Origin: Actinoallomurus purpureus
GTDB taxonomy: Bacteria; Actinomycetota; Actinomycetes; Streptosporangiales; Streptosporangiaceae
Direction: 5' to 3'
Assembly: GCF_024055795.1 (NCBI RefSeq)
Contig: NZ_JAMXMY010000017.1
Span: 160,497-224,496 of the forward strand
DNA: 64,000 bases
The notes under the pieces are model-generated. The model worked only from the letters and a program-made list of their open reading frames with translations, was not told where the DNA came from and ran no database searches. Shown here piece after piece: positions 14,616 to 22,962 of this stretch. Each line of letters begins with the position of its first letter. Position 1 is the first letter of the stretch. Both the position numbers and the translations under genes were made by a program.

Positions 14616-15515
14616 CTACTGGGCGTTCTGTTCGGCGAGGAAACGCTCGAACTCCGCGGCGATCTCCTCGCCGTCCGGCATCCGGGCCGGCGAGCCGGCC
14701 AGCGGCAGACTGTTCCTGCCCGCCTCCATCACCGCGTCGTACTGCACCTCGAGATTCCGGACCGCCTCCGTGACGTCCTCCGAGGCGGCGACCTCACCAT
14801 CGATCTGCTCACGCGCCTCCACGGCGGCCTCATCGAGGTCCGTGGTCGGGAGCATCAGGCCGGTGGCGGACGAGATGCCGTGCAGCAGCGCGATCGCTGC
14901 CGTCGGGTACGCGGCCTGGGCGAGGTAGTGCGGCACGTGCGCCGCGAAACCGATGGCGTCGCGCCCGGCCTCCGCCATGCGGTACTCGATCAGCGCGGCA
15001 GCGCTCCCGGGCACCTCGGCCCGGTTGATCCACGCCGGGTGCTCCCCCAGCAGGTCGGCCCGGTTGCCGTGCGGTGTCAGGCCGGTCTCGCGCGTGTGGG
15101 GCACCGCCATCGGGATACCGTGCATGCCGATCGCCAACTGGACGTCGAGCCGCTCGCCGAGTGAGATCACCGCGTCGGCGAACCACTCCCACGCCCGGTC
15201 CGGCTCCGGCCCGCTCAGCACCAGGAACGACACCCCGACGGCGTCCTCACACGCGTACACGGCCAGCTCGGGCGCCTCATAGCCGACCCACCGATCAGTG
15301 TCGAAGATCATCGGAGGCCGACGGGACCGATAGTCGATCAGCGAGTCGACGTCGAACGTCGCGACGAGCCGCGCGTTCAGCGTCCGCAGGTGCCGCGCGG
15401 CCAACTGCCCGGCGCGACCGGCGTCCATGAAACCGTCAAGGTGGTACACCAGCACCGGCCGGTCCAGCTCCGGAATATCGTCGGCCAGCGTGTAAAGCGC
15501 GGTCGGATCCGCCAC
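14616..15515 (-). CDS. PAC2-family protein (proteasome-assembly-chaperone fold)
   Basis: This 299-residue cytosolic protein has the PAC2 domain over about residues 18-235. Signatures are VLVYHLDGFMDAGRAGQLAARHL, DYRSRRPPMIFD, FLVLSGPEPDRAWEWF, and GIPMAVPHTRE. Archaeal and eukaryotic PAC2 proteins assist 20S proteasome assembly; in actinobacteria the family is common and its role unproven. The C-terminal 60 residues form an acidic, probably coiled-coil tail. The start is GTG at 15515. It stands alone, with a 680-nt gene-poor stretch upstream. Confidence 0.88.
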   Translation of the reverse strand: MADPTALYTLADDIPELDRPVLVYHLDGFMDAGRAGQLAARHLRTLNARLVATFDVDSLIDYRSRRPPMIFDTDRWVGYEAPELAVYACEDAVGVSFLVLSGPEPDRAWEWFADAVISLGERLDVQLAIGMHGIPMAVPHTRETGLTPHGNRADLLGEHPAWINRAEVPGSAAALIEYRMAEAGRDAIGFAAHVPHYLAQAAYPTAAIALLHGISSATGLMLPTTDLDEAAVEAREQIDGEVAASEDVTEAVRNLEVQYDAVMEAGRNSLPLAGSPARMPDGEEIAAEFERFLAEQNAQ

Positions 15516-15629
15516 AGAGCCCTCCTCAACGAGTCAATGTCCGTACGAACGTGTGAGCCCCCAAGCGAAGTCCACGCTCGAACGAATCCGGACCCGGTGA
15601 CCATGGTCAGAGGCGGCGGCCCCGGTCGA

Positions 15630-15870
15630 TCACTCCACTCCGTACGAGGCGGCGGGCACCGACTGACCGATGCCGTGGAGATTGCCTTCACTGTCGCGGA
15701 ACCACGCGGCCCGCTCACCGCCTCCGCCCTGAGACGGATAGTCGCCGGCCACGTCGGCGATTCCGCCGACGGTGCGCAGCCCTGGCAGGTCGTACTCCTC
15801 GAACACGACGCCCGCCGAAGCCATGTGCGTACGCAATGCTCGGCGATCGACCTCTCCAGGGAGAGGAACG
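15630..15870 (-). pseudogene. Truncated VOC/glyoxalase-family protein, C-terminal remnant
   Basis: About 75-80 residues on the minus strand match the end of a vicinal-oxygen-chelate protein: VDRRALRTHMASAGVVF, then EEYDLPGLRTVGGIAD, a Gly-rich loop and GERAAWFRDSEGNLHGIGQ, which includes the metal-ligand Glu of the last strand. The N-terminal half, about 50 residues with the first metal ligand, is absent; upstream sequence in all three frames is unrelated and Arg-rich. An ATG at 15824 could still start a 64-residue product. The upper boundary is approximate. I read it as a decaying gene, with little chance of a functional half-domain. Confidence 0.6.
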
Positions 15871-16084
15871 AGGTGTTCCGCGCCATACGCCCCTCCGGTC
15901 GCCGAGCCTTGCGTACGCCGCCGCGTCCACAGCAATCCAGAACCACAGCGAGGAGCAGGGCCGTCGCCCCGCGAGGCATGAGAGTGCCGTACGTGTGACG
16001 GATCGGGGAGAGCGCCGCACGGACGGGCGGAACGGAAGCGGGGACCCCGGCCAGCGAAGAACCGACGTCCACCGGCAGGGGGGC

Positions 16085-16134
16085 GTGGGGGGCGGCCCCC
16101 CCACATCGGGGGGCTCCGGGGGGTCGCCCCCCGG
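16085..16134 (-). terminator. Twin G/C-run hairpins downstream of tRNA-Ala
   Basis: The right hairpin is perfect: CCGGGGGG (16116-16123), a 3-nt loop and CCCCCCGG (16127-16134). The left one pairs GTGGGGGGC with GCCCCCCCAC (16085-16104), with one extra C. On the minus strand they lie 66 nt after the tRNA 3' end. Confidence 0.5.
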
Positions 16135-16199
16135 ACGAAATGGAGAAGGGCCAGTGGGGAAGCGGCTCCGCCGCGACCACACCGGCCCCAGGCCATTCG

Positions 16200-16272
16200 T
16201 GGAGCTATGGGGATTCGAACCCCAGACCTCCTCCATGCCATGGAGGCGCGCTACCAACTGCGCCATAGCCCC
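16200..16272 (-). tRNA. tRNA-Ala, anticodon GGC
   Basis: This 73-nt cloverleaf reads GGGGCTA at the 5' end, pairing with TAGCTCC before discriminator A. The anticodon stem CCTCC/GGAGG encloses ATGGCAT with anticodon GGC. The T arm contains GGTTCGAATCC. The CCA is not encoded (the next bases are CGA). It decodes GCC, the dominant alanine codon here. I see no integrase or attachment-site duplication next to it. Confidence 0.97.
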
Positions 16273-16367
16273 GCGCTTTCCGATCAGGGTTTCCCCTCTC
16301 GGTGCTGCGCCAGTCTATAGGACTTCGCGACCAGACCTGTAATCGAATGCCTGGGGCGCCTCCGACC

Positions 16368-17003
16368 TCAGCCGTCGCTCTCGGCGCGGTCGTCGCTGAG
16401 GACGGGTTCGGGGAGGGTGCCGGCGTTGTGCTCGACGAGGCGCCAGCCGCTGCGGCCCTCTTCGAGGACGGACCAGCAGCAGTTGGACAGGCCGCCGAAC
16501 CGGCTCCAGAGCTCCTCGGGGAAGCCGAGCCAGCGGAGCATGCCGAGCCGGAGCGCGGCGCCGTGGGAGGCGACGACGAGCAGGCCGCCCGCGGGGATCC
16601 GGGCCAGGCCCCGCTCGATGGCGGCGGTGACCCGTTTGGACACCTGCTCGGTGGTCTCGCCTCCCGGCGGCTGCCAGAGGGCGTGCTCGGTGGGGTACTT
16701 CGCCCGGATCTCGGTGTTGGTCAGGCCTTCCCACTCCCCTCCACCGCGTTCGATCAGGTCACGGTCGGGGGTGACGGACAGGCCGCTGACCGCGCTGAGC
16801 GCCTGCGCCGTGTCGGCGGCGCGCTGCAACGGCGAGGCGATGATGGCGGTCGGGCTCAGCGCGGCGAGGAGCCGCGCCGCCCGGGCGGCCTGGTCGCGGC
16901 CCGTGTCGTCGAGCGGGATGTCGGTGGATCCCTGAAAGCGGCGTTCGACGTTCCAGGTGGTCTGACCGTGCCGCCACAGCACGATCTTGCGCACCTCGGT
17001 CAC
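16368..17003 (-). CDS. Histidine phosphatase-family protein (phosphoglycerate mutase-like)
   Basis: This 211-residue cytosolic branch-1 histidine phosphatase carries RHGQTTWN with the catalytic RHG at residues 11-13. It also has ERGGGEWEGL (acid Glu) and the second-His strand LLVVASHGAALRLG. The substrate is not determinable; actinobacterial neighbours of nadD-rsfS are annotated as phosphoglycerate mutase or acid phosphatase. GTG 17003 overlaps the rsfS stop codon by four bases, so translation is coupled. It is the last gene of the nadD-rsfS-phosphatase unit, a very common actinobacterial order. Confidence 0.92.
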   Translation of the reverse strand: MTEVRKIVLWRHGQTTWNVERRFQGSTDIPLDDTGRDQAARAARLLAALSPTAIIASPLQRAADTAQALSAVSGLSVTPDRDLIERGGGEWEGLTNTEIRAKYPTEHALWQPPGGETTEQVSKRVTAAIERGLARIPAGGLLVVASHGAALRLGMLRWLGFPEELWSRFGGLSNCCWSVLEEGRSGWRLVEHNAGTLPEPVLSDDRAESDG

Positions 17004-17407
17004 TGACCGTCACCGGCCCGTACGCGCTGCTCCGAGTGGGCGTTGATGTCGTCCGGCAGGGGAACCACGGGGCAGTCCTTCCACAGGCGCTCGAGCGCGT
17101 AGTAGACGCGGTCCTCCTCGTGCTGGACGTGCACGATGATGTCGGCGTAGTCGAGGAGAACCCAGCGCCCCTCGCGCTCCCCCTCCCGGCGGATGGGCTT
17201 GGCGCCGGCGTCCTCGCGCAGCCTCTTCTCGATCTCGTCGACGATGGAGCGCACCTGACGGTCGTTGGCGGCCGAACACAGGACGAAGGCGTCCGTGATG
17301 ACGAGTTGGTCGCTCACGTCGTAGGCGATGATGTTGTCAGCCAGCTTCTCGGCCGCGGCCTCTGCGGCGATCTGGACCAGCTGGGTGGCCCTCTCGGATG
17401 CGGTCAC
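17000..17407 (-). CDS. rsfS: Ribosome silencing factor RsfS
   Basis: This 135-residue RsfS (Iojap/DUF143) protein binds ribosomal protein L14 on the 50S subunit and blocks subunit joining during starvation. Family blocks are visible: ADNIIAYDVSDQLVITDAFVLCSAANDRQVRSIVDEIE, and GEREGRWVLLDYADIIVHVQHEEDRVYYALERLWKD compressed into the usual C-terminal half. The start is GTG at 17407. It lies 36 nt after nadD and overlaps the phosphatase gene by four bases. Confidence 0.95.
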   Translation of the reverse strand: MTASERATQLVQIAAEAAAEKLADNIIAYDVSDQLVITDAFVLCSAANDRQVRSIVDEIEKRLREDAGAKPIRREGEREGRWVLLDYADIIVHVQHEEDRVYYALERLWKDCPVVPLPDDINAHSEQRVRAGDGQ

Positions 17408-17443
17408 GGTGTGGTCGTTATCCTCCTCGTGGGGGCATTACAG

Positions 17444-18049
17444 TCAACCGTCACGATAAAGCCCCCGTTTGTTTATGTACTGCACGATTCCGTCTGGAAC
17501 GAGATACCAGACGGGTTCTCCGGCCCGTACACGCTCGCGGCACTCGGTCGAGGAGATCGCCAGCGCGGGCACTTCGACCAGGCTGACACCGCCCTCGGGA
17601 AGACCGGGGTCGGCGAGGTGGTGACCGGGACGGGTACAGCCTATGAAATGCGCCAGCCTGAAGAGCTCATCCGTGTCACGCCACGTCAACATCTGGGCCA
17701 GCGCGTCGGCACCCGTGATGAAGAACAACTCCACGTCGGGCCCGTGTATTTCGCGCATCTCCCGGAGGGTCTCGATCGTGTACGTGAGCCCGGGCCGCTC
17801 GATGTCGACCCTGCTCGTCGAGAAGCTCGGGTTCGAGGCGGTGGCGATGACCGTCATCAGGTAACGGTCCTCCGCGGGCGAGGTCTTGCGGCCCTCCTTC
17901 ATCCACGGCTGGCCGGTCGGCACGAAGACGACCTCGTCCAGCCGGAACAGGTGCGCGACCTCGCTCGCGGCCACCAGGTGACCATGGTGGATGGGGTCGA
18001 AGGTGCCGCCCATGATTCCGAGACGGCGGCGCTCCGGGGCGGTGCTCAT
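17444..18049 (-). CDS. nadD: Nicotinate-nucleotide adenylyltransferase NadD
   Basis: This 201-residue enzyme transfers AMP from ATP to nicotinate mononucleotide in NAD synthesis. The nucleotidyltransferase signature [11 protein letters not shown] lies at residues 14-24, and the C-terminal [10 protein letters not shown] contains the second ATP-binding motif (ISSTxxR). [10 protein letters not shown] and FFITGADAL are also typical. The start is ATG at 18049. It leads the unit with rsfS and the phosphatase. The length is normal. Confidence 0.95.
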   Translation of the reverse strand: MSTAPERRRLGIMGGTFDPIHHGHLVAASEVAHLFRLDEVVFVPTGQPWMKEGRKTSPAEDRYLMTVIATASNPSFSTSRVDIERPGLTYTIETLREMREIHGPDVELFFITGADALAQMLTWRDTDELFRLAHFIGCTRPGHHLADPGLPEGGVSLVEVPALAISSTECRERVRAGEPVWYLVPDGIVQYINKRGLYRDG

Positions 18050-18112
18050 GCGCCGACCTTAGTGAGCGCGTGGATCGGTCGTTTCACCACGCCCCTCCTT
18101 GGCGGGCGGGGA

Positions 18113-18916
18113 TCAGTGTTCGGCGGCGGTCCGCAGGGCGAGCGTGGTCGCCCCCAGCGAGACGATGTCCGGGCTCAGCGGAGTCACCACCATGCCGACA
18201 ACCGAGCCGTCGGCCCAGGCGCAGGCGGCGGTGGTCCTCTTCCCACAGCGTAGGACGCCGCCGAGGGGTCCTGCCGCAAAGTCGCTCGTGTCCGTGACAC
18301 CCATACCCAGGAACACGGAGTCGACCTCCTCCGAGGTCGACCGCGACCGCAGCTCCGCCGCGAGCTCGGGGATGTCGTTCGCGGACATGCCGACGAAGAT
18401 GAGCGGCTGCTGGGAGCCGCCGTTCTTGTAATAGATGCCGATCTTGGCCTTGGCGTAGGTCTTCCCGCTTGAATCGAGGGAGTTTCGCATCTTCTGGGCG
18501 AGCCGGTCGGCGACGCTGCCCGTGACGCGCTTGTAGTCGCCGAACGAAGCGGGGATGTCGATGGAATGCGGCGTGTCCGTCGGAGCGGTCCCGGGTTCGC
18601 TCGTCGACGCGGACGGCTCCACCGGGATCGCGCCGGACTGATGCTTGCCGCCGGACGACACGCCGATGAGCACGGCCAGGCCCCCGAAGACGACGACCGC
18701 CGCCGCGGTGCACAGCGCGATGATCAGGCCCGCGCGGCTCTTCTTGGGCGGCATGGGGGCGTGACCGTACGGCTGCCAGGGCGGGGGACCACCACCGGGC
18801 GGCATGCCTCCTCCCGGCATCGGCCCGCCCTGGTGCGGCGCTCCCCCGTACGGATACGGCGGGGTGCCCCACCCCGAGCCCGGGAACTCCGGGCCGCCGC
18901 CCTGCCCACTGGTCAT
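18113..18916 (-). CDS. Single-pass membrane protein with Pro/Gly-rich cytoplasmic segment
   Basis: This 267-residue protein starts with about 58 residues rich in Gly, Pro and Tyr (PPYPYGG, PMPGGGMPPGGG). A KK-SR stop and a membrane helix at about residues 63-86 follow, then a short linker and an extracytoplasmic domain of about 170 residues. The outer domain contains SFGDYKRVTGSVADRLAQKMR, IGIYYKNGGSQQPLIFVGM and a paired Cys near the end (LRCGKRTTAACAWADG). This matches a widespread actinobacterial group of unknown function. ATG 18916 follows AAGGCGAG. It lies 63 nt upstream of nadD on the same strand and may be cotranscribed with it. Confidence 0.75.
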   Translation of the reverse strand: MTSGQGGGPEFPGSGWGTPPYPYGGAPHQGGPMPGGGMPPGGGPPPWQPYGHAPMPPKKSRAGLIIALCTAAAVVVFGGLAVLIGVSSGGKHQSGAIPVEPSASTSEPGTAPTDTPHSIDIPASFGDYKRVTGSVADRLAQKMRNSLDSSGKTYAKAKIGIYYKNGGSQQPLIFVGMSANDIPELAAELRSRSTSEEVDSVFLGMGVTDTSDFAAGPLGGVLRCGKRTTAACAWADGSVVGMVVTPLSPDIVSLGATTLALRTAAEH

Positions 18917-18979
18917 GGTCTCGCCTTCTGCTCATCCAATGCGAGGACCAGTATGAAGCAATTTGACATTGAATTTCCC

Positions 18980-19010
18980 CCGCCCTGACCCGAATATCGT
19001 TTCAGGGCGG
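18980..19010 (-). terminator. Hairpin terminator behind the PaaK-type gene
   Basis: CCGCCCTGA and TCAGGGCGG form a perfect 9-bp stem around a 13-nt AT-rich loop, six bases past the stop codon of the ligase gene. Confidence 0.7.
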
Positions 19011-19015
19011 ACCAA

Positions 19016-20287
19016 TTAGTCGAGGCCGGGAAGCGGCGCCTCTCCCGACTCCCAGGTCACCACCCGGACCGCCTTACCGGCCTCCACGCGCGGAATCGTT
19101 CCGGCCGGCAGAACCCGCACGTCACACGACAGGCCGAGCTCCGCCGAGAGCGCCGGGGCCAGTCCCGGTCCGGCCCCTTCACAGGCCACGACGATCCTGG
19201 TCATGGCGTTCCGCCGGTCGACGACGACCTGGTAGTGCGGGGAGGCGTGCCGGACGACGACGGCCTCGATCTCGCGGGGATAGACGTTCACACCCCGGAT
19301 GACGAGCATGTCGTCGCGGCGGCCCAGCACCTTGCTCATCCGCACCAGCGTGCGGCCGCACGGGCAGGGGGCGTGGGACAGCGACGCGACGTCGCCCGTG
19401 CGGTACCTCAGCAGGGGCATGGCCTCCTTGGGCGTGCTGAACACCAGTTCCCCCGGCGTACCGTCCGGGACCGGCGCGCCCGAGGCGTCCACCGCCTCGA
19501 CGAGGAAGTGATCCTCGTTCACGTGCAGTCCGGAGCGTTCGAGGCATTCGGTGGCCACGCCCGGCCCGATGATCTCCGACAGGCCGTAGATGTCCAGCGC
19601 CGCCAGGCCGAGCAGGTCCTCGATCGTCGAACGGAGGCCCTCCGACCACGGCTCGGCCCCGAACAGGCCCGCCTTCAGCCGCAGGTCGATCCCGGCCTCC
19701 CGTGCCGCCTCGCCCAGCCGTACGGCGTAGGACGGCGTGCAGGTCAGGATGTCGGGGCGCAGGTCGGCGAGCAGGCGGAGCTGGCGTTCGGTCATGCCGC
19801 CGGACATCGGCACCACGGTGACGCCGAGGGCGATCGCCCCCTGATGGATGCCGATGCCGCCGGTGAACAGCCCGTACCCGTACGCGTTGTGGACCACGCT
19901 GCCGGGCGCGGCGCCCGCGCAGGCCAGCGACCGCGCGCACATCTCCGCCCACAGGGCCAGGTCACGGCGCGTGTAGGCGACCAGGGTCGGCCGTCCCCCG
20001 GTGCCGCTGGAGCCGTGCACGGCGGCGACCTCCTCCCGGGGCACGGCGAGCATGCCGTACGGATAGGAGTCCCACAGGTCCTGCTTGGTGGTGAAGGGCA
20101 GCCGGTGCAGGTCGTCGAGCGTCACGTCGTGGCCGCCGGCGACCCCGGCCGCGCGCAGCCGCCCGCCCTGCAGGCCGTCCCCCGCGATCAGCCGGTCGAT
20201 CAGGTCGCGCAGGCGGCGCTGCCGCACCACGGTGAGCTCGTCGCGCGACATCGTCTCCGCGGGCACCGGCCCGTACGCCTCCACCAT
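19016..20287 (-). CDS. Phenylacetate-CoA ligase-type adenylate-forming enzyme
   Basis: This 423-residue ANL-superfamily enzyme is of PaaK type. The P-loop GSSGTGGRPTLV is at residues 92-103, with YGLSE at 234-238, YRTGD at 295-299 and the hinge region GRRDDMLVIRGVNVYPREIE at about 322-341. SHAPCPCGRTL contains the PaaK-type paired cysteines. It should activate an aromatic acid with ATP and CoA, but no other phenylacetate-pathway gene (paaABCDE) is present, so the substrate is open. ATG 20287 is the first start giving the conserved N-terminus; no clear ribosome site precedes it. It is divergent from the M48 protease gene. Confidence 0.9.
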   Translation of the reverse strand: MVEAYGPVPAETMSRDELTVVRQRRLRDLIDRLIAGDGLQGGRLRAAGVAGGHDVTLDDLHRLPFTTKQDLWDSYPYGMLAVPREEVAAVHGSSGTGGRPTLVAYTRRDLALWAEMCARSLACAGAAPGSVVHNAYGYGLFTGGIGIHQGAIALGVTVVPMSGGMTERQLRLLADLRPDILTCTPSYAVRLGEAAREAGIDLRLKAGLFGAEPWSEGLRSTIEDLLGLAALDIYGLSEIIGPGVATECLERSGLHVNEDHFLVEAVDASGAPVPDGTPGELVFSTPKEAMPLLRYRTGDVASLSHAPCPCGRTLVRMSKVLGRRDDMLVIRGVNVYPREIEAVVVRHASPHYQVVVDRRNAMTRIVVACEGAGPGLAPALSAELGLSCDVRVLPAGTIPRVEAGKAVRVVTWESGEAPLPGLD

Positions 20288-20486
20288 GGTGGGAGTAGAA
20301 CGCGCCACGGTCCGCCGCGCAAGGGCCGGAGACGGCAGGGGTGTTCCCGGCCGCGCTCGGAACCTGACCATCGGAAGGGACCATCCGATTACCTTCCGAG
20401 GCGTTCTCGGCCGCGCTCGGGACCTGGCCGGATCGCGCCGGGGGAACTCCGGACCACGGCGGCCCGTCAGACGTAGCATGCCGACT

Positions 20487-21515
20487 ATGACGAGCAACAC
20501 ACCCGACCGTTCTCGCACACGCTTTCCCGGGATCAGTTCCCGCGCCTATGAGCATCCCGCGGACCGGTCGGCGCTCGTCGCCCTCCGGTCGCTCAGCGGC
20601 TTCGACACGGTGCTGCGGCGCCTCGCCGGACTGTTCAGCGAGCGCGCGATCCGCCTGATGTTCCTCGGCGGCACCGTGCGCGCCGGCGAGAGCCAGTACC
20701 GCCACATCCACGACATTGTCCGGGACAGCGCCTACATCCTGGACCTGCCCGAGATCCCGGAGCTGTACGTCACGCAGGACCCCGCGCCGAACGCCATGAC
20801 GATCGGCGTCGACAACCCGTTCATCGTCCTCAACAGCGGCCTGATCGACCTCCTCGACGACGAGGAGCTACGGTTCGTGATCAGTCACGAGGTCGGGCAC
20901 GTCCTGTCCGGGCACGCGGTGTACCGCACGATGGCGATGATCCTCACCAACCTCGGCGCGCGGCTGGCGTGGCTGCCGCTCGGCAACGTGGCGATCGCGG
21001 CGATCCTCATGGGCCTGAACGAATGGCAGCGCAAGTCGGAGCTGTCGGCCGACCGGGCGGGCCTGCTGGCCGGCCAGGACGTCGAGGCGGGCAAGCGGGC
21101 GCTGATGAAGCTGGCGGGCGGCGCACGGCTGTCGGAGATGAACGCCGAGTCCTTCCTCGAGCAGGCACGGGAGTACGACGCGGCCGGTGACGTGCGCGAC
21201 GGTCTGCTGAAGTTCCTCAACCTGCTCAGCCGCTCGCACCCGTACGCGGTGATCCGGTTCGCCGAGCTGGACCGGTGGGCCCGCGACGGCGAGTACGCCC
21301 GCATCCTCGGCGGTGACTACGAGCGCCGCGCGGACGACTCGAGCGCTTCGATCTCCGAAGAGATCAAGAACGCGGCGAGCGCCTACCGGGAGTCGTGGAA
21401 CCGGAGCGCGGACCCGTTCATCGGGGCGGTCAAGGGTGTCGCCGAGGGCGCCGTCAACGCCGGGGAGCGTCTGTTCGGCCGGTTCGGCCGGGGCGAAGAC
21501 GAGCGGCAGAACTGA
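20487..21515 (+). CDS. M48-family zinc metalloprotease (HtpX/Ste24-like)
   Basis: This 342-residue peptidase M48 protein has the zinc motif HEVGH at residues 134-138 and the third ligand in SELSADRAG at about 185. FIVLNSGLIDLLDDEEL precedes the motif as in the family. Hydrophobic segments occur around 146-176, but there are fewer helices than in HtpX; this is the compact form frequent in actinobacteria, which carries an Ala-rich, possibly amphipathic C-terminal tail. It probably degrades or processes membrane-associated proteins. ATG 20487 was chosen; ATG 20478 would add three residues and a leaderless message is possible. It is divergent from the ligase gene. Confidence 0.88.
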   Translation: MTSNTPDRSRTRFPGISSRAYEHPADRSALVALRSLSGFDTVLRRLAGLFSERAIRLMFLGGTVRAGESQYRHIHDIVRDSAYILDLPEIPELYVTQDPAPNAMTIGVDNPFIVLNSGLIDLLDDEELRFVISHEVGHVLSGHAVYRTMAMILTNLGARLAWLPLGNVAIAAILMGLNEWQRKSELSADRAGLLAGQDVEAGKRALMKLAGGARLSEMNAESFLEQAREYDAAGDVRDGLLKFLNLLSRSHPYAVIRFAELDRWARDGEYARILGGDYERRADDSSASISEEIKNAASAYRESWNRSADPFIGAVKGVAEGAVNAGERLFGRFGRGEDERQN

Positions 21516-21611
21516 GGGAGATCCCGGCAGGCCGCACCCGGCCTCGGGCAGGAGCGTCACGGAGTTTCCGCGTAACCTTGAGTTCACTTCTTGAACATGC
21601 GAGGGGACTCC

Positions 21612-22787
21612 ATGTCGACGCCAGGCTCATCCGCGACGCCGGGATCGCAGTCGTCGCTCCGTGAGGCGAACCAGCGGCGGGTGATCCAGGCCGTCCGCGA
21701 CGCCGGAGCGCCGACCCAGGCCGACATCGCCCGGAGCACGGGGCTGTCCCGGGCGACCGTCTCCAACATCGTGCGGGAACTGTCGGCGGGAGGCGTGCTC
21801 GTCACGACGCCGACGTCGGCGGGTGGCCGCCGGGCCCGCGCGGTGTCCCTGGCGCCCGCCGCCGGGCTGGCCGTCGGCGTCGACTTCGGCCACTCGCACC
21901 TGCGCGTGGCGATCGGCAACCTCGCCCGCGAGGTCGTCGCCGAGCAGGCGATGCCCCTGGACGTGGGCGCGTCGGCCGCCGACGGGCTCGGGGCGGCCGA
22001 GCGCCTGATGGACGGGCTGCTGTCCACGGTCGGAGCGACGAGAACGGACGTGCTGGGGATCGGGCTCGGCGTGCCGGGGCCGATCGACGCGGCCAGCGGC
22101 ACCCTCGGATCGAGCACGATACTGCCGGGCTGGGCCGGCATCGAGGCGGCCGGGGAGGCCCGGCGCCGTCTCGGCCGTCCCGTGCACGTGGACAACGACG
22201 CGAACCTGGGGGCGCTGGCCGAGGTCACCTGGGGGGCGGCGCGCGGCCACGCCGACGCCGCCTACATCAAGATCGGCTCCGGCGTGGGAGCGGGCATCGT
22301 CATCGGCGGCCGCGTCTACCACGGGCCGGGCGGTACGGCCGGCGAGATCGGGCACATCACGCTGAACGAGAACGGCCCCATGTGCCGGTGCGGCAACCGC
22401 GGCTGCCTCGAGACGTACGCCGGCGGCCGCTACCTCGCCGAACTGCTGCGGCCGACCCATGGCGACGGCCTGACGACGGCGCGGATCGTGAAGCTGGCGC
22501 TGTCGGGGGACGCCCCGTGCCGGCGGGCGGTCGGCGACGCCGGACGGTACGCCGGAACGGGCGTGGCCGGCCTGTGCAATCTCCTCAATCCCCGCCTCGT
22601 CGTGGTCGGCGGCGACCTGGCCCGTGCGGGGAACCTCCTGCTGGAGCCGATGGCGGAGGCCGTCCGGCGCTCGGCCATCTCCAGCGCCGCAGCGATCGTG
22701 TCGATCGTGCCCGGAGTGCTCGGCGACCGGGCGGAGGTCCTCGGGGCGTTGGCCCTGGTCTTGACGTCCTCCCCTTCCCCAGCCTGA
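21612..22787 (+). CDS. ROK-family transcriptional regulator
   Basis: This 391-residue protein has an N-terminal winged helix (about residues 15-70: QADIARSTGLSRATVSNIVREL) joined to a ROK sugar-kinase-like domain. The latter has GVDFGHSHLRVAIGNL, GLGVPGPID, the zinc motif CRCGNRGCLETYAGG at about residues 257-271, and LLNPRLVVVGGDLA. Such NagC/XylR-type proteins repress sugar-uptake or hydrolase genes and respond to a sugar ligand. ATG 21612 follows GAGGGGA. The secreted GH3 glucosidase gene begins 175 nt downstream on the same strand and is the obvious candidate target. Confidence 0.93.
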   Translation: MSTPGSSATPGSQSSLREANQRRVIQAVRDAGAPTQADIARSTGLSRATVSNIVRELSAGGVLVTTPTSAGGRRARAVSLAPAAGLAVGVDFGHSHLRVAIGNLAREVVAEQAMPLDVGASAADGLGAAERLMDGLLSTVGATRTDVLGIGLGVPGPIDAASGTLGSSTILPGWAGIEAAGEARRRLGRPVHVDNDANLGALAEVTWGAARGHADAAYIKIGSGVGAGIVIGGRVYHGPGGTAGEIGHITLNENGPMCRCGNRGCLETYAGGRYLAELLRPTHGDGLTTARIVKLALSGDAPCRRAVGDAGRYAGTGVAGLCNLLNPRLVVVGGDLARAGNLLLEPMAEAVRRSAISSAAAIVSIVPGVLGDRAEVLGALALVLTSSPSPA

Positions 22788-22962
22788 AGTGAAGGCCGGG
22801 GCCTCCACGCCGCCAAGGAGATGAACGCCTGGAAGAGCATCTAAGTTGTGAACGCGCATGGCTATCTTCGGCCAGTTTCGCGTTCAGGTCTTGATTTGAT
22901 CTTGCGGTTGGGTCTTTGATCACAGGGCTTCGTCCCTCCTGACCCCGCCTGGAGCACGCTTC

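Larger units (their letters stand above)
15516..16199. other. Gene-poor stretch upstream of the PAC2 gene
   Basis: It contains only the glyoxalase remnant (15630-15870) and, at 16085-16134, two G-run/C-run hairpins behind the tRNA gene. No other frame has family-like sequence. Confidence 0.6.

Noticed and set aside
16085..16134. CRISPR or other repeat array suggested by the G-run/C-run tract
   Set aside because: The tract is two adjacent hairpins with no regularly spaced repeats or spacers; no CRISPR array was seen anywhere in the window.
16200..16272. tRNA-Ala as an integration site
   Set aside because: No integrase gene and no duplicated 3' tRNA end is visible on either side.
19016..20287. 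Phenylacetate catabolism locus
   Set aside because: Only the ligase-type gene is present; no ring-hydroxylating or beta-oxidation paa genes accompany it.
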